64,000 nt of DNA from Anaeromyxobacter dehalogenans 2CP-C (lineage in GTDB: Bacteria > Myxococcota > Myxococcia > Myxococcales > Anaeromyxobacteraceae). Below the pieces are notes generated by a model, which searched no databases, had not been told where the DNA came from, and was given only the letters and a program-made list of their open reading frames with translations. Below are positions 19,834-28,563 of this stretch, in pieces. The stretch lies in assembly GCF_000013385.1 (NCBI RefSeq), contig NC_007760.1, positions 62,001 to 126,000 of the forward strand. The letters are read 5' to 3'. The position numbers were made by a program, and so were the translations under genes. Positions within the stretch are counted from its first letter, which is position 1. Each line of letters begins with the position of its first letter.

Positions 19834-21780
19834 ATGGCCCGACTTCCCGTGCTCCAGGGCGACCGCGCCCGCCGCTCCGCGCCGCCCGGCCCGGAGGCGT
19901 TCCTGCCCATGTCCCCGGAGCACCTGCGGGCGCGCGGCTGGGACGGGCTGGACGTGCTCCTGGTGAGCGGCGACGCCTACGTCGATCACCCGAGCTTCGG
20001 CGCGGCGGTGATCGGGCGCGTCCTGGAGGCGGCCGGCTACAAGGTGGGCGTCGTGGCGCAGCCGGACTGGCGCTCGACCGCCGAGCTCCTGCGGCTGGGC
20101 CGTCCGCGGCTGTTCGTGGGGATCACCTCGGGTGCGATGGACTCGATGGTGAACCACTACACCGCCCACAAGCGGCGGCGCTCCGACGACGCGTACACGC
20201 CCGCCGGCGCCGCCGGCAGGCGGCCGGATCGCGCCACCACCGTGTACGCCCGCCTGGCGCGCGAGGCGTTCGGGCCCACCACGCCCATCGTGCTCGGCGG
20301 CATCGAGGCGTCGCTCCGCCGCATCGCCCACTACGACTACTGGGACGACCGGATCCTGCCCTCGGTGCTGGTCCCGTCCGGCGCCGACCTGCTCGTCTAC
20401 GGCCAGGGCGAGAAGCCCATCCTCGAGATCGCCCGCCGCCTCGCCTCGGGCGAGGACATCTGCGGCCTCACCGACGTGCCCGGCACCGCGCTCGCCGTGC
20501 CCGACCTCGCCATGGCGATGCTGGAGGGGCGCGACCGCGAGGTGCTGGAGCTGCCCCCCTACGAGGAGATCGTCCTCGACAAGCGCCGCTTCGCCGAGTT
20601 CAGCCGGCTCTACCACCTCGAGCACAACGAGGCGAACGCGCGCATCCTGGTGCAGCGCCACGGCCGCGGGCCGGCGCTGCGCCACGTGGTGGTGAACCCG
20701 CCCATGCGGCCGCCCTCCACCGAGGAGCTGGACCGGATCGCCGAGCTGCCCTACGTCCGCGAGGCCCACCCGGCGTACGGCGGCGCGCACATCCCGGCGC
20801 TCGAGCAGATCCGCTGGTCGGTCCAGATCCTGCGCGGGTGCGCGGCCGGCTGCGCGTTCTGCTGCATCACCGAGCACCAGGGGCGCGACATCGCCAGCCG
20901 CTCCGAGGCGAGCGTGCTGCGCGAGATCGCGACGCTCGCGAGCAAGGAGAGCTTCCGCGGCACCGTCACCGACGTGGGCGGCGCCACCGCCAACATGTGG
21001 CGGATGGAGTGCACCAGCGAGGAGGCGCACGCCGCCTGCCGCCGCGCGAGCTGCGTGTACCCGAGCGTCTGCCAGTTCTTCTCGGTGGACCACGGCCCGC
21101 TCGTGGACCTGTACGAGAAGGCGCGGAAGGTGCCCGGCGTGAAGCACGTGTTCGTCGGCTCCGGCGTCCGCTACGACCTCGCCCAGGCCGACGAGAAGAA
21201 CGGCGCGCGCTACCTCGAGGCGCTCGTCGCGAACCACGTGTCCGGCCAGCTCAAGGTCGCGCCCGAGCACGTCTGCGAGCCGGTGCTGAAGGTGATGAAG
21301 AAGCCCGGCGTCGAGTCGTTCGAGCGCTTCCGCAAGGACTTCGAGCGCTACACGAGGAAGGCCGGCAAGGAGCAGTACCTCGTCCCGTACTTCATCTCCT
21401 CGCACCCGGGCGCGTCGCTGGAGGAGGCGGCGGATCTCATGGAGTACCTGCAGGCGAACCGCTGGAAGCCGCAGCAGGTGCAGGACTTCATGCCCACGCC
21501 CATGACGCTCGCCTCGGACATCTTCTGGTCGGGCTACCACCCGATGACCGGCAAGCCGGTGCACGTGACCCGGGACATGGAGGAGAAGCGCATGCAGAAG
21601 GCGCTCCTCCGCTGGGGCGATCCGGCCAACCGGCCGCTCGTCGAGAAGGCGCTCCGGAAGATCGGCCGGCTGAAGCCGGGCGAGCGGCTCGGCCCGGGGA
21701 TGCGCCCGGCGCGGCGCGGCGGCGGGAGGTCCCGGCCCGGCGCGCGGGGCGGCCCCGGTCCCGGCCGCGGCCCGCGCTAG
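19834..21780 (+). CDS. ygiQ: YgiQ family radical SAM protein
   Basis: The 648-residue protein has the unmistakable YgiQ layout: an N-terminal region [20 protein letters not shown] with [28 protein letters not shown] near 165, and a radical SAM core with the cluster motif Cys336, Cys340, Cys343 ([10 protein letters not shown]). The C-terminal region contains [19 protein letters not shown] and [10 protein letters not shown]. The enzyme should bind a 4Fe-4S cluster and cleave S-adenosylmethionine; the substrate of this family is unknown. The last 30 residues are a Gly/Arg/Pro-rich tail. A TATGTG hexamer lies five bases before the ATG, and the divergent neighbour is the acidic repeat gene. Confidence 0.93.
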   Translation: MARLPVLQGDRARRSAPPGPEAFLPMSPEHLRARGWDGLDVLLVSGDAYVDHPSFGAAVIGRVLEAAGYKVGVVAQPDWRSTAELLRLGRPRLFVGITSGAMDSMVNHYTAHKRRRSDDAYTPAGAAGRRPDRATTVYARLAREAFGPTTPIVLGGIEASLRRIAHYDYWDDRILPSVLVPSGADLLVYGQGEKPILEIARRLASGEDICGLTDVPGTALAVPDLAMAMLEGRDREVLELPPYEEIVLDKRRFAEFSRLYHLEHNEANARILVQRHGRGPALRHVVVNPPMRPPSTEELDRIAELPYVREAHPAYGGAHIPALEQIRWSVQILRGCAAGCAFCCITEHQGRDIASRSEASVLREIATLASKESFRGTVTDVGGATANMWRMECTSEEAHAACRRASCVYPSVCQFFSVDHGPLVDLYEKARKVPGVKHVFVGSGVRYDLAQADEKNGARYLEALVANHVSGQLKVAPEHVCEPVLKVMKKPGVESFERFRKDFERYTRKAGKEQYLVPYFISSHPGASLEEAADLMEYLQANRWKPQQVQDFMPTPMTLASDIFWSGYHPMTGKPVHVTRDMEEKRMQKALLRWGDPANRPLVEKALRKIGRLKPGERLGPGMRPARRGGGRSRPGARGGPGPGRGPR

Positions 21781-21840
21781 GGGGAGGCGGCCACGCCGGC
21801 GGCGCTCTCACGCGGCGTCCCGGATGTGGTAGGGTCCCGC

Positions 21841-22452
21841 ATGCCCCAGACCCGCCCCATCCTCGCCGCCGCCCTCCTGTCCCTCGGGATCGCCCAGGCC
21901 GCCCGCGCCGCGGATCCCGCGCCGGCCCCGGCCAAGCCCGCCGCCACGCCCGCCCCCGCCGCGAAGCCGTCGCCCACCGCGATGGACCTGGCGCGCACGC
22001 TCGCCACGCAGGAGACGTGGAAGCGCGGGATGGACGGGCTCACGCAGTCCGTCGTCGGCCAGTTCCGCGGCCACCCCGGCTCCGAGCTGAGCATGCCGAA
22101 GGACTTCCAGGCGAAGGCGCGCACCGAGATCGAGGCGCTGCTCCCGTACGAGGAGCTGGTGAACATCCACGCCCGCCAGCTCTCGGCCGCGTACGGCGAG
22201 GCCGAGATGAAGGACCTGCTCGCGTTCTACAAGTCGCCGCTCGGGCAGAAGACGCTGAAGGCCATGCCCGAGGTGCAGGAGAAGGTGGCGGTGGAGACGC
22301 AGCAGCGGATCGAGCCGAAGCTGCCGCAGGTCATGCAGAAGCTCGCGAAGGACGTGAAGCCGCCCGCGGGCGGCGCGAAGGCGCCCTCGAACCCGCACGG
22401 CGCCGCGCCGGCCAAGGCCGCGCCCGCGAAGCCGGCGCAGCCCAAGAAGTAG
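21841..22452 (+). CDS. Secreted DUF2059 domain protein
   Basis: The 203-residue product has a signal peptide ([20 protein letters not shown], cleavage after ARA), a Pro/Ala linker, and a helical DUF2059 domain recognised by the segment [19 protein letters not shown]. The domain occurs in periplasmic proteins of many proteobacteria and has no known reaction. The C-terminus is a Lys/Pro/Ala tail. The start at 21841 is preferred to the GTG five codons upstream because it opens the signal peptide and lies five bases after TAGGGT (21830-21835). Confidence 0.82.
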   Translation: MPQTRPILAAALLSLGIAQAARAADPAPAPAKPAATPAPAAKPSPTAMDLARTLATQETWKRGMDGLTQSVVGQFRGHPGSELSMPKDFQAKARTEIEALLPYEELVNIHARQLSAAYGEAEMKDLLAFYKSPLGQKTLKAMPEVQEKVAVETQQRIEPKLPQVMQKLAKDVKPPAGGAKAPSNPHGAAPAKAAPAKPAQPKK

Positions 22453-22534
22453 CGCGCCGTCGCCGGGCGAACCCGGGCGGGCGGCCGGGCGCTCCCCCGC
22501 TCCCGCGCCGGCCCGCGGTGGCTACCTTCACCGC

Positions 22535-23278
22535 GTGACCCCGCCGCCCCCCCTCCGCGCCGGGCGCCTCGTGCGCCCGGCGGTCGCGCTCGCCGTGTTC
22601 CTCGCCGCCGGCGCCGCCCCCCGTGCCGCGCCGGCCCCGCTCGTCTACGTCGCGCTCGGCGACTCCACCGCCGCCGGGCAGGGCGGCGGCCCGGGCGGCG
22701 GCTACCCGCCGCGCCTGGCCCGCCGGCTCGAGGGGGCGGGGCTCGCGGTGAAGCTCGTGAACCTGGGCGTCCCGGGCGCGACCGCCGCCGACCTGCGCCG
22801 CGATCAGCTCCCGCGCGCCCTCGAGGCGGGCCCCGGCCTCGTCACGGTCGGCATCGGGATCAACGACCTCGTGCAGGGGCGGCCGCTCCGCGACTTCGCG
22901 CGCGACCTCGAGGTGGTGGCGGACTTCCTCCGGCACACGCGCGCCGTGGTGGTGATCTCCAGCCTGCCCGACCTGGGCGACTCGCCGTCGGCCGAGGGCG
23001 CGCCCGCGGCGCTCCTGCGCCGGCTCGACCAGTACAACGCCGCCATCGCGCGGGTGGCGGAGCGGCACGGGTTCCTGGTGGCGGACGCGTTCGGCGAGAC
23101 GCGACGGACCGTGAAGCGGCTCGGCCCCGCGGCGGTGTTCGCCGGCGACGGCTTCCACCCGTCGGCGGCCGGCTACGACGCCTGGGCCGAGGCGCTGTGG
23201 GGGCCGGTGGAGCGGGCGCTCGGCGCGCGGCTGCAGGGCCGCCGGCCTCCCGCGCCGGCCGCGGCCGGGCGGCCGTGA
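22535..23278 (+). CDS. SGNH/GDSL-type secreted hydrolase
   Basis: The 247-residue protein has an N-terminal hydrophobic signal segment (about 12-35) and the SGNH hydrolase blocks: GDSTAAG with the nucleophilic Ser, [18 protein letters not shown] carrying the oxyanion Asn, and [10 protein letters not shown] with the catalytic Asp and His. Members are esterases, lipases or thioesterases, often acting on lipids or sugar acetyl groups in the periplasm. The GTG start is exactly six bases after TACCTT (22523-22528), consistent with leaderless translation. The substrate is not predictable. Confidence 0.87.
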   Translation: MTPPPPLRAGRLVRPAVALAVFLAAGAAPRAAPAPLVYVALGDSTAAGQGGGPGGGYPPRLARRLEGAGLAVKLVNLGVPGATAADLRRDQLPRALEAGPGLVTVGIGINDLVQGRPLRDFARDLEVVADFLRHTRAVVVISSLPDLGDSPSAEGAPAALLRRLDQYNAAIARVAERHGFLVADAFGETRRTVKRLGPAAVFAGDGFHPSAAGYDAWAEALWGPVERALGARLQGRRPPAPAAAGRP

Positions 23279-23303
23279 CGCCGCCGGGCCGGTGCGCTAG
23301 GGT
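23275..23303 (+). promoter_or_regulatory. Putative promoter of bioA-bioD
   Basis: GTGACG (23275-23280), 17 bases, TAGGGT (23298-23303), eight bases before the ATG of bioA. It overlaps the stop codon of the hydrolase gene. No clear BirA-type operator is seen around it. Confidence 0.55.
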
Positions 23304-23311
23304 CGCGGCCC

Positions 23312-24685
23312 ATGGAAGACCGCGAACGCCAGGAGCGGCACCGCCGGCTGTGGGAGGCGGACCACCGGCACCTCTGGCACCCGTTCACGCAGATGAAGGA
23401 CTGGCTCCGCGAGGAGCCGCTCATCGTGGACGCGGCCGAGGGCGTCTACCTCGTGGACACGCTCGGCAACCGCTACCTCGACGGCGTGTCGTCGCTCTGG
23501 TGCAACGTGCACGGCCACCGGGTCCCGGAGCTCGACGCCGCGGTGCGGGCGCAGCTCGACCGCGTCGCGCACTCCACCCTGCTCGGCCTCGCCTCCACCG
23601 CGTCCATCGAGTGCGCCGAGGAGCTGGTCCGGCACCTGCCGCCCGGCCTGACGCGCGTCTTCTTCTCCGACGCCGGCGCCACCGCGGTCGAGATCGCCAT
23701 CAAGATGGCGTTCCAGCACCACCAGCTCCGCGGCGACGAGCGCCGCACCGAGTTCGTGGCGCTGCACGGCGGCTACCACGGCGACACCATCGGCTCGGTC
23801 TCGGTGGGCGGCATCGACCTGTTCCACCGGATCTTCAAGCCGCTGCTGTTCGAGGTGCACCACGCGCCGCAGCCGTACTGCTACCGCTGCCCGCTCGGGA
23901 AGGCGCTGCCGGGGTGCGGGATGGCCTGCGCCGACGAGGTGGAGCGCATCGTCGAGGCGCGCGAGGGCCGGGTCGCCGCGCTCGTCATCGAGCCGCTCGT
24001 GCAGGGCGCCGACGGGATGATCACGCAGCCGCCGGGGTACCTGCGCCGCATGCGCGAGGTGTGCGACCGGCACGGCGCGCTGCTGGTGTGCGACGAGGTC
24101 GCCACCGGCTGGGGGCGCACCGGGACCACGTTCGCGGTGGAGCAGGAGGGCGTGCGCCCGGACATCCTCACCATGGCGAAGGGGCTCACCGGCGGGTACC
24201 TGCCGCTCGCCGCCACCGTGACGACCGAGCAGGTGTTCGAGTCCTTCCTGGGCGAGCACGCCGAGAAGCGGACGTTCTTCCACGGCCACACCTACGCCGG
24301 GAACCCGCTCGCCTGCGCCGCCGCGACCGCCTCCATGACGCTGTTCCGCGAGCGCGGGGTGGGCGCCGCGGTGCCGGGGAAGGCGGCGGCGCTGGCCCGC
24401 GCGCTCGCGCCGGCGGCGCGGCTCGCGCACGTGGGCGAGGTGCGGCAGCGCGGGCTCATGGTCGGCATCGAGCTGGTGCGCGACCGGGCCACCAGGGAGG
24501 AGTACGCCTACGAGCTGCGGGCCGGCGACCGGGTGACCCGGGAGGCCCGCAAGCTCGGCGCCATCCTGCGGCCGCTCGGGAACGTGGTGGTGCTCATGCC
24601 GCCGCTCGCCATGACCGAGGCCGAGCTCACGCGGCTGGCCGGGATCACGCTCGCCGCCATCGAGGCGGCCACCGCGAGGCTGTAG
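23312..24685 (+). CDS. bioA: Adenosylmethionine-8-amino-7-oxononanoate aminotransferase
   Basis: The 457-residue PLP enzyme converts 7-keto-8-aminopelargonate to 7,8-diaminopelargonate using S-adenosylmethionine as amino donor, the penultimate route of biotin synthesis. It shows the BioA N-terminus WHPFTQMKDW, the glycine-rich FFSDAGATAVEIAIKMAFQ, the cofactor Asp region CDEVATGWGRTGT, and the PLP lysine in TMAKGLTGGYLPLAAT. Length and order are normal. The stop codon TAG shares a base with the GTG of bioD. bioF and bioB are not in the window. Confidence 0.94.
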   Translation: MEDRERQERHRRLWEADHRHLWHPFTQMKDWLREEPLIVDAAEGVYLVDTLGNRYLDGVSSLWCNVHGHRVPELDAAVRAQLDRVAHSTLLGLASTASIECAEELVRHLPPGLTRVFFSDAGATAVEIAIKMAFQHHQLRGDERRTEFVALHGGYHGDTIGSVSVGGIDLFHRIFKPLLFEVHHAPQPYCYRCPLGKALPGCGMACADEVERIVEAREGRVAALVIEPLVQGADGMITQPPGYLRRMREVCDRHGALLVCDEVATGWGRTGTTFAVEQEGVRPDILTMAKGLTGGYLPLAATVTTEQVFESFLGEHAEKRTFFHGHTYAGNPLACAAATASMTLFRERGVGAAVPGKAAALARALAPAARLAHVGEVRQRGLMVGIELVRDRATREEYAYELRAGDRVTREARKLGAILRPLGNVVVLMPPLAMTEAELTRLAGITLAAIEAATARL

Positions 24686-25356
24686 TGCGCGGCCTGTTCG
24701 TCACCGGCACCGACACCGGGGTGGGCAAGACCGAGGTGGCCTGCGCGCTGGTCCGCGCGGCGCGCGCGGCCGGCCTGGACGCGGTGGGCATGAAGCCGGC
24801 GCAGTCCGGCCACGTGGCGGGCGAGCCGTCCGACGCGGAGCGGCTCCGGGAGGCGTCCGGCGGGGTCGAGCCGCTCGAGGCGATCTGCCCGTACACGTTC
24901 GCGGCCCCGCTCGCGCCGGCGGCCGCGGCGCGAGCGGAGGGGCGCGAGGTCTCGCTGGCGCGGGTGGTGGAGGCGGCGCGCGCGCTCGCGGCGCGCCACG
25001 CGGCGGTGGTGGTGGAGGGGGCGGGCGGGCTGCTCGTGCCGCTCACCGCGCGCGAGACCCACGCAGACCTGGCCGCGGCGCTCGGCCTGCCGGTGCTGGT
25101 GGTGGCGCGCGCCGGGCTCGGGACGGTGAACCACACCGCGCTCACCGTCGAGGCGCTGGAGCGGCGCGGCCTCCCGATCGCCGGGATCGTGCTCAACCGC
25201 ACCGGGCCGGAGGACGACCCGTCGGTGCCGCTCAACGCGGCCGAGATCGCGCGATTGACCCACCGTGAACCGCTCGCGCTGCTGCCGTGGGAGCCCGATA
25301 TCGCGCGGCGGGCGCGCGCGCTCGGATCCGTCCTCGCGGCGAAGATCCAGTTTTGA
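24685..25356 (+). CDS. bioD: Dethiobiotin synthetase
   Basis: The 223-residue enzyme closes the ureido ring of dethiobiotin from diaminopelargonate, CO2 and ATP. The P-loop is GTDTGVGKTEVACALV at the N-terminus, the substrate region is MKPAQSG (about 33), and EGAGGLLVPL (about 112) is the second nucleotide motif. GTG at 24685 overlaps the bioA stop by one base, so translation is coupled. The gene is followed by a short spacer holding the palindromic promoter of the next gene. Confidence 0.95.
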   Translation: MRGLFVTGTDTGVGKTEVACALVRAARAAGLDAVGMKPAQSGHVAGEPSDAERLREASGGVEPLEAICPYTFAAPLAPAAAARAEGREVSLARVVEAARALAARHAAVVVEGAGGLLVPLTARETHADLAAALGLPVLVVARAGLGTVNHTALTVEALERRGLPIAGIVLNRTGPEDDPSVPLNAAEIARLTHREPLALLPWEPDIARRARALGSVLAAKIQF

Positions 25357-25372
25357 GCGCCTGGAGCGAAAA

Positions 25373-25402
25373 TTGGATCGATCGCGAGATCGATCCTAGA
25401 TC
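25373..25402 (+). promoter_or_regulatory. Promoter with a palindromic operator in its spacer
   Basis: TTGGAT (25373-25378) and TAGATC (25397-25402) are 18 bases apart. The inverted repeat GGATCGATC-GCGA-GATCGATCC (25375-25396) overlaps the -35 box and fills the spacer, a classic repressor position. The -10 ends six bases before the GTG of the following gene. Confidence 0.6.
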
Positions 25403-25408
25403 GCTGAC

Positions 25409-25681
25409 GTGCCGAACGTCGTCGACCTCACGCTCGTCTCTCGCGCGCGCCGCGCGCTGCACGCCGTGCTCGAGGAGCGCGGCCTCGGGTTCTTCCTCGC
25501 CGCGGGCTCCCGCACGCCGCGCCTCGACCCGCGCCGCATCGCCTGGGTGGTGGAGGTGGCGCGCCGCCAGGTCTCGCTCCGCGCGCGCCGCGATCCCGAC
25601 GCGCTCTCGCGCACCCGCCGCGTGCTGCGCCGCGAGCTGATCCGCCGGCTCACCGAGGCGATGCTGCAGGCGGGGCTGTAG
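25409..25681 (+). CDS. Small basic protein, 90 residues, function unknown
   Basis: The predicted product is rich in arginine and helical in character, with the segments VVDLTLVSRARRALHAVLEE and VVEVARRQVSLRARRDPDAL. It has no signal peptide or membrane segment. The GTG start lies six bases after TAGATC, and a clean operator-like palindrome covers the promoter, which supports a regulated real gene. I do not recognise a family; it could be nucleic-acid binding given its charge, but that is only a guess. A block of palindromic repeats follows at once. Confidence 0.6.
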   Translation: MPNVVDLTLVSRARRALHAVLEERGLGFFLAAGSRTPRLDPRRIAWVVEVARRQVSLRARRDPDALSRTRRVLRRELIRRLTEAMLQAGL

Positions 25682-25881
25682 CCCTTCGACTCCGGCGAGC
25701 CGTCGGCTCGCTCGCTCATCCCGAGCGTAGCGCGGCCCGTGGGGCCGCGCGAAGTCGAGGGACGCTCAGGGTGACCCTTCGACTCCGGCCGTGCCTGCGG
25801 CACGGCCTACGCTCAGGGTGAGCGAGTTAGATCGCTCATCCCGAGCGTAGCGCGGCCGCCAGGCCGCGCGGAGTCGAGGGA
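25682..25881. repeat. Cluster of class A REP-like palindromes
   Basis: Four related units lie in alternating orientation: a degenerate one (about 25682-25713), one reversed at 25714-25762, one forward at 25775-25824 and one reversed at 25833-25881. Each complete unit reads CCTCGACTCCG, then a GC stem-loop, then CTACGCTCgGGaTGAGCG or its complement. Stem sequences differ between units (for example GGCCGTGCC/GGCACGGCC) while the flanks are kept, so pairing is conserved rather than sequence. A further copy lies at 60227-60272. They fill the space between convergent genes. Confidence 0.85.
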
Positions 25882-25887
25882 GGGACG

Positions 25888-26160
25888 CTACCGCCCGCTC
25901 GACTTGCCCACGTAGCGCAGCCGCAGGTCGGTGAGGAGGTTCTCGAGGAACCGGGCCTCCTCGTCGGTGAGGTTGCCCTTCGTCTTCTCGGCGAGCATCG
26001 ACAGGATGTCGATGGTCTGCTTCGCGAGCAGCAGGTTGGCCTGCGCGATCTCGCCGGTCTCCGGGTGCGGCGCGTCGCCGAGGTGCACGAACGCGGAGGA
26101 GCCGAGCGACAGCACGAACGTGTAGAAGTCGATGGGCGCGGGCTGCTTCTCGTCGGCCAT
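25888..26160 (-). CDS. DUF1844 domain protein
   Basis: The 90-residue protein begins MADEKQPAPIDFYTFVLSLG, continues FVHLGDAPHPETGEIAQANL and AKQTIDILSMLAEKTKGNLT, and ends in a basic tail. This is the DUF1844 pattern, a short cytosolic helical protein widespread in deltaproteobacteria and planctomycetes and of unknown function. It lies 19 bp downstream of the HtrA-type protease gene and is probably in the same transcript. Confidence 0.85.
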   Translation of the reverse strand: MADEKQPAPIDFYTFVLSLGSSAFVHLGDAPHPETGEIAQANLLLAKQTIDILSMLAEKTKGNLTDEEARFLENLLTDLRLRYVGKSSGR

Positions 26161-26179
26161 GGTCGGTCCTCCCGGCGAT

Positions 26180-27604
26180 CTAGTCGAAGTCGAAGGCGAT
26201 GCGCTCGGCGGCGTAGCCGCGCTGGACGAGCAGCACGAGCCGGCCGCCGCGGCGGGCCCGGGCGGCGGCCCGCTGGAAGCCGGCCACCGACGAGACCTCG
26301 GCGGAGTTCACCTCGCGGACGAGGTCGCCCGGCTGCAGCCCGGCCTGGGCGGCGGGCGAGCGGCCGGCCACGCTGCGCACCACCACCAGCGTGCCGCCGG
26401 AGACGCGCTCCTCGGAGACGCGCAGGCCCACGCGCTGCTGCACGAGCTCGGCGGCGCGCTGCGGGGTCAGCTCGACGGCCGTGACGGTGGCCTGCACGCG
26501 CGCGCCGCGGCGCGAGAGGTCGAGCCGCGCGGCGCGGCCGATGGGGAGGTCGCGCAGCCGGAACAGGAGCTCCGCGGCGCTGCCCGGCGGCGTCCCGTCC
26601 ACCGCCTCGACCCGATCGCCGCTCCGCACGCCGGCGCGCTCGCCGGGCGACCCCGGGTCCACCCCGGTGACGCGCACGCCGCCGGAGCCGCCGTCCACCG
26701 AGCCATCCTTGCGCGGCAGGTCGTCCACCGAGATGCCGAGGTAGCCCTCGCGCACCTCGCCGTGCGCGATGAGGTCCTCGGCGATGCGGCGGGCCCGGTC
26801 GATGGGGATGGCGAAGCCGATGCCGGCGCTGCGGTCGCCCAGGATGGCGGTGTTCACGCCCACCAGCCGCCCGTCGATGTCGAGCAGCGGCCCGCCGGAG
26901 TTGCCGGGGTTGATGGACGCGTCGGTCTGGATGAAGTCGAACATCGTCCGCTCGCCCGCCTTGAAGTTGCGGTGCACCGCCGAGACCACGCCGGTGGTGA
27001 CGGTGTGCGCGAGGCCGAACGGGTTGCCGATGGCGATGACCGTCTCGCCGATGAGCAGGTCGTCGGAGCGGCCGGTGGTGACGTAGGGGAGCTTCTCGCG
27101 GGTGTCGAGCTTCAGCACCGCGAGGTCGGACGACGGATCGGTGCCCACCACCTTCGCCATGAGCTCGCGGCCGTCGAGCAGGCCCACCCGGAAGCGGGCG
27201 CCGCGCTCCACCACGTGGTTGTTCGTGAGCACGTAGCCGTCGGGCGAGACGATCACGCCCGAGCCGAGCGAGGTGGTCGCGTAGCCCTTGCGGTAGCGCG
27301 GCCGCTCGAACAGGTCGCCGAACAGCAGGTCGCCCATCGTGCCGCCGCGCGGCTGCGACGGGACGCGGATGCGGACCAGCTCCTCGGCGGAGACGTTCAC
27401 CACCGCGCCGCGCACCTTCTCCACCGCGATCACCACCGGGGTGCGGCGGTTCGCGGACGCGCGCTCGTCGGCGCGGGGGAGCGCGGCGGGGGGCCGGGCC
27501 GCGGCGGGCGCCGCGACTCCGGCGGCGAGCGCGGCGGCGAGCGCGAGGGCGCGCCCGGCGCCGCGGACGGCGCTACGGCTGCTGCTGCGGCGGGACCTCA
27601 CCAC
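26180..27604 (-). CDS. HtrA/DegP-type serine protease with two PDZ domains
   Basis: The 474-residue protein has a long basic signal segment (hydrophobic about 16-36), a trypsin-like domain with the triad His130 (LTNNHVV), Asp160 (SSDLAVLKL) and Ser236 (NPGNSGGPL), then PDZ domains at about 285-375 and 385-470. It is a periplasmic quality-control protease or chaperone. The first PDZ is followed by RAARLDLSRRGARVQATVT, the second begins VGLRVSEERVSGGTL. The start region overlaps the 3' end of the upstream small gene by 32 bp, so the true start could be the second GTG. The cluster is small gene, protease, DUF1844. Confidence 0.92.
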   Translation of the reverse strand: MVRSRRSSSRSAVRGAGRALALAAALAAGVAAPAAARPPAALPRADERASANRRTPVVIAVEKVRGAVVNVSAEELVRIRVPSQPRGGTMGDLLFGDLFERPRYRKGYATTSLGSGVIVSPDGYVLTNNHVVERGARFRVGLLDGRELMAKVVGTDPSSDLAVLKLDTREKLPYVTTGRSDDLLIGETVIAIGNPFGLAHTVTTGVVSAVHRNFKAGERTMFDFIQTDASINPGNSGGPLLDIDGRLVGVNTAILGDRSAGIGFAIPIDRARRIAEDLIAHGEVREGYLGISVDDLPRKDGSVDGGSGGVRVTGVDPGSPGERAGVRSGDRVEAVDGTPPGSAAELLFRLRDLPIGRAARLDLSRRGARVQATVTAVELTPQRAAELVQQRVGLRVSEERVSGGTLVVVRSVAGRSPAAQAGLQPGDLVREVNSAEVSSVAGFQRAAARARRGGRLVLLVQRGYAAERIAFDFD

Positions 27605-27812
27605 CTCCGACGTCCTCCTCGGGCTCGTCGTCGTCGAGATCGTCCGGCTCCTCGACGCCGCTCATCGACGCCTCGATGGGCATCGCCTGGTCGGCGAGGT
27701 CGGGGAGCGCCTTCTGGAGCTTCTCGTACTCCTTCTCGTCCACCTTGCCCTTGCGCAGGTAACGCTGCACCACGCGCTTGTCGACGAGCTTGTTCTCGAA
27801 CGGGTCGGCCAT
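27573..27812 (-). CDS. Small acidic-tailed protein, 79 residues, unknown
   Basis: The predicted protein has a basic helical N-terminal half (MADPFENKLVDKRVVQRYLR, then KGKVDEKEYEKLQKALPDLA) and an acidic C-terminus (EEPDDLDDDEPEEDVGGGE). No membrane segment or signal is present. Its 3' end overlaps the protease gene by 32 bp in another frame, which suggests translational coupling. I do not know a function; co-transcription with an HtrA protease makes a role in envelope stress or as an adaptor a weak possibility. Confidence 0.75.
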   Translation of the reverse strand: MADPFENKLVDKRVVQRYLRKGKVDEKEYEKLQKALPDLADQAMPIEASMSGVEEPDDLDDDEPEEDVGGGEVPPQQQP

Positions 27813-27894
27813 GTCACTTCCTTGCTGTCTGGGCGGAGGCCGGAAAATAGGCCCCGCCTTGCGGCCCCGTCAAGCGCGTGTTAGCGCTGTCGCC

Positions 27895-28563
27895 ATGCCG
27901 GTTTCCGAAGCCTCTGTGAGCGCCGGGCGGCGCGCGCGGCTCGGCGGGCTCTACGTCATCGTGGGGGGTGCGGATCCGGTGGCGCAGGCGCGTGCCGCGA
28001 TCGGCGGAGGCGCCCGCGCGATCCAGGTGCGGATGAAGGACGCGCCCGCCGGCGCGGTGCTCGAGGCCACCCGCCGCATCCTGGCGCTCGCCACCGGCCG
28101 GGCGCTCGTGCTCGTGAACGACCGCGCCGACCTGGCGCTCCTCGCCGGCGCCGACGGCGTCCACCTGGGGGACGACGACCTGCCGGTGCCCGAGGCGCGC
28201 CGGCTCCTCGGCCCCGACCTGCTGGTGGGCCGCACCACCCGGACGCTGGAGGAGGCCCGGGCCGCGCTCGCCGAGGGCGCCGATCACGTGGGCTACGGGC
28301 CCATCTTCGCCTCGCGCTCGAAGGCCCTGCCGGTGCCGCCGCGCGGCCTGGCGGCGCTCGCCGAGGTGGCGCGCGCGCTCCCCGCGCCGGTGGTGGCCAT
28401 CGGCGGCATCGGGCTCGACGACGTCGCCGCGGTGGCGCGGGCCGGCGCCGCCTGCGCGGCGGTGATCGAGGCGGTGCTGGGCGCGGCGGATCCCGAGGCC
28501 GCCGCGGCGCGGATGCAGGCCGCCTTCGAGGCGGGCCGCGCCGCGCGAGGGGCCACCCCGTGA
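27895..28563 (+). CDS. thiE: Thiamine phosphate synthase
   Basis: The 222-residue enzyme joins hydroxymethylpyrimidine diphosphate and the thiazole phosphate. Family features are IQVRMKDAPAG (about 42), LVLVNDRADLALLAGADGVH (72), HLGDDDLPVPEARRLLG (91), GYGPIFASRSKALP (132) and VVAIGGIGLDDV (165). The start ATG 27895 gives the expected N-terminus, GLYVIVGG. No TPP riboswitch is visible in the 82-bp spacer to the divergent small gene. The stop TGA overlaps the GTG of the next gene (GTGA), so translation is coupled. Confidence 0.9.
   Translation: MPVSEASVSAGRRARLGGLYVIVGGADPVAQARAAIGGGARAIQVRMKDAPAGAVLEATRRILALATGRALVLVNDRADLALLAGADGVHLGDDDLPVPEARRLLGPDLLVGRTTRTLEEARAALAEGADHVGYGPIFASRSKALPVPPRGLAALAEVARALPAPVVAIGGIGLDDVAAVARAGAACAAVIEAVLGAADPEAAAARMQAAFEAGRAARGATP

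Noticed and set aside
16965-22538. 1857-codon open frame on the plus strand, and another at 16780-18786
   Set aside because: They run antisense to the acidic repeat gene and through ygiQ. Very high GC leaves stop-free shadow frames; their products are Arg/Gly-rich with no domain sense.
25409-25681. Toxin-antitoxin system with the operator-like palindrome
   Set aside because: Only one small gene is present; no partner frame of suitable size lies beside it.
27813-27894. TPP riboswitch before thiE
   Set aside because: The 82-bp spacer lacks the CTGAGA and ACCTGA motifs and is too short for the aptamer.
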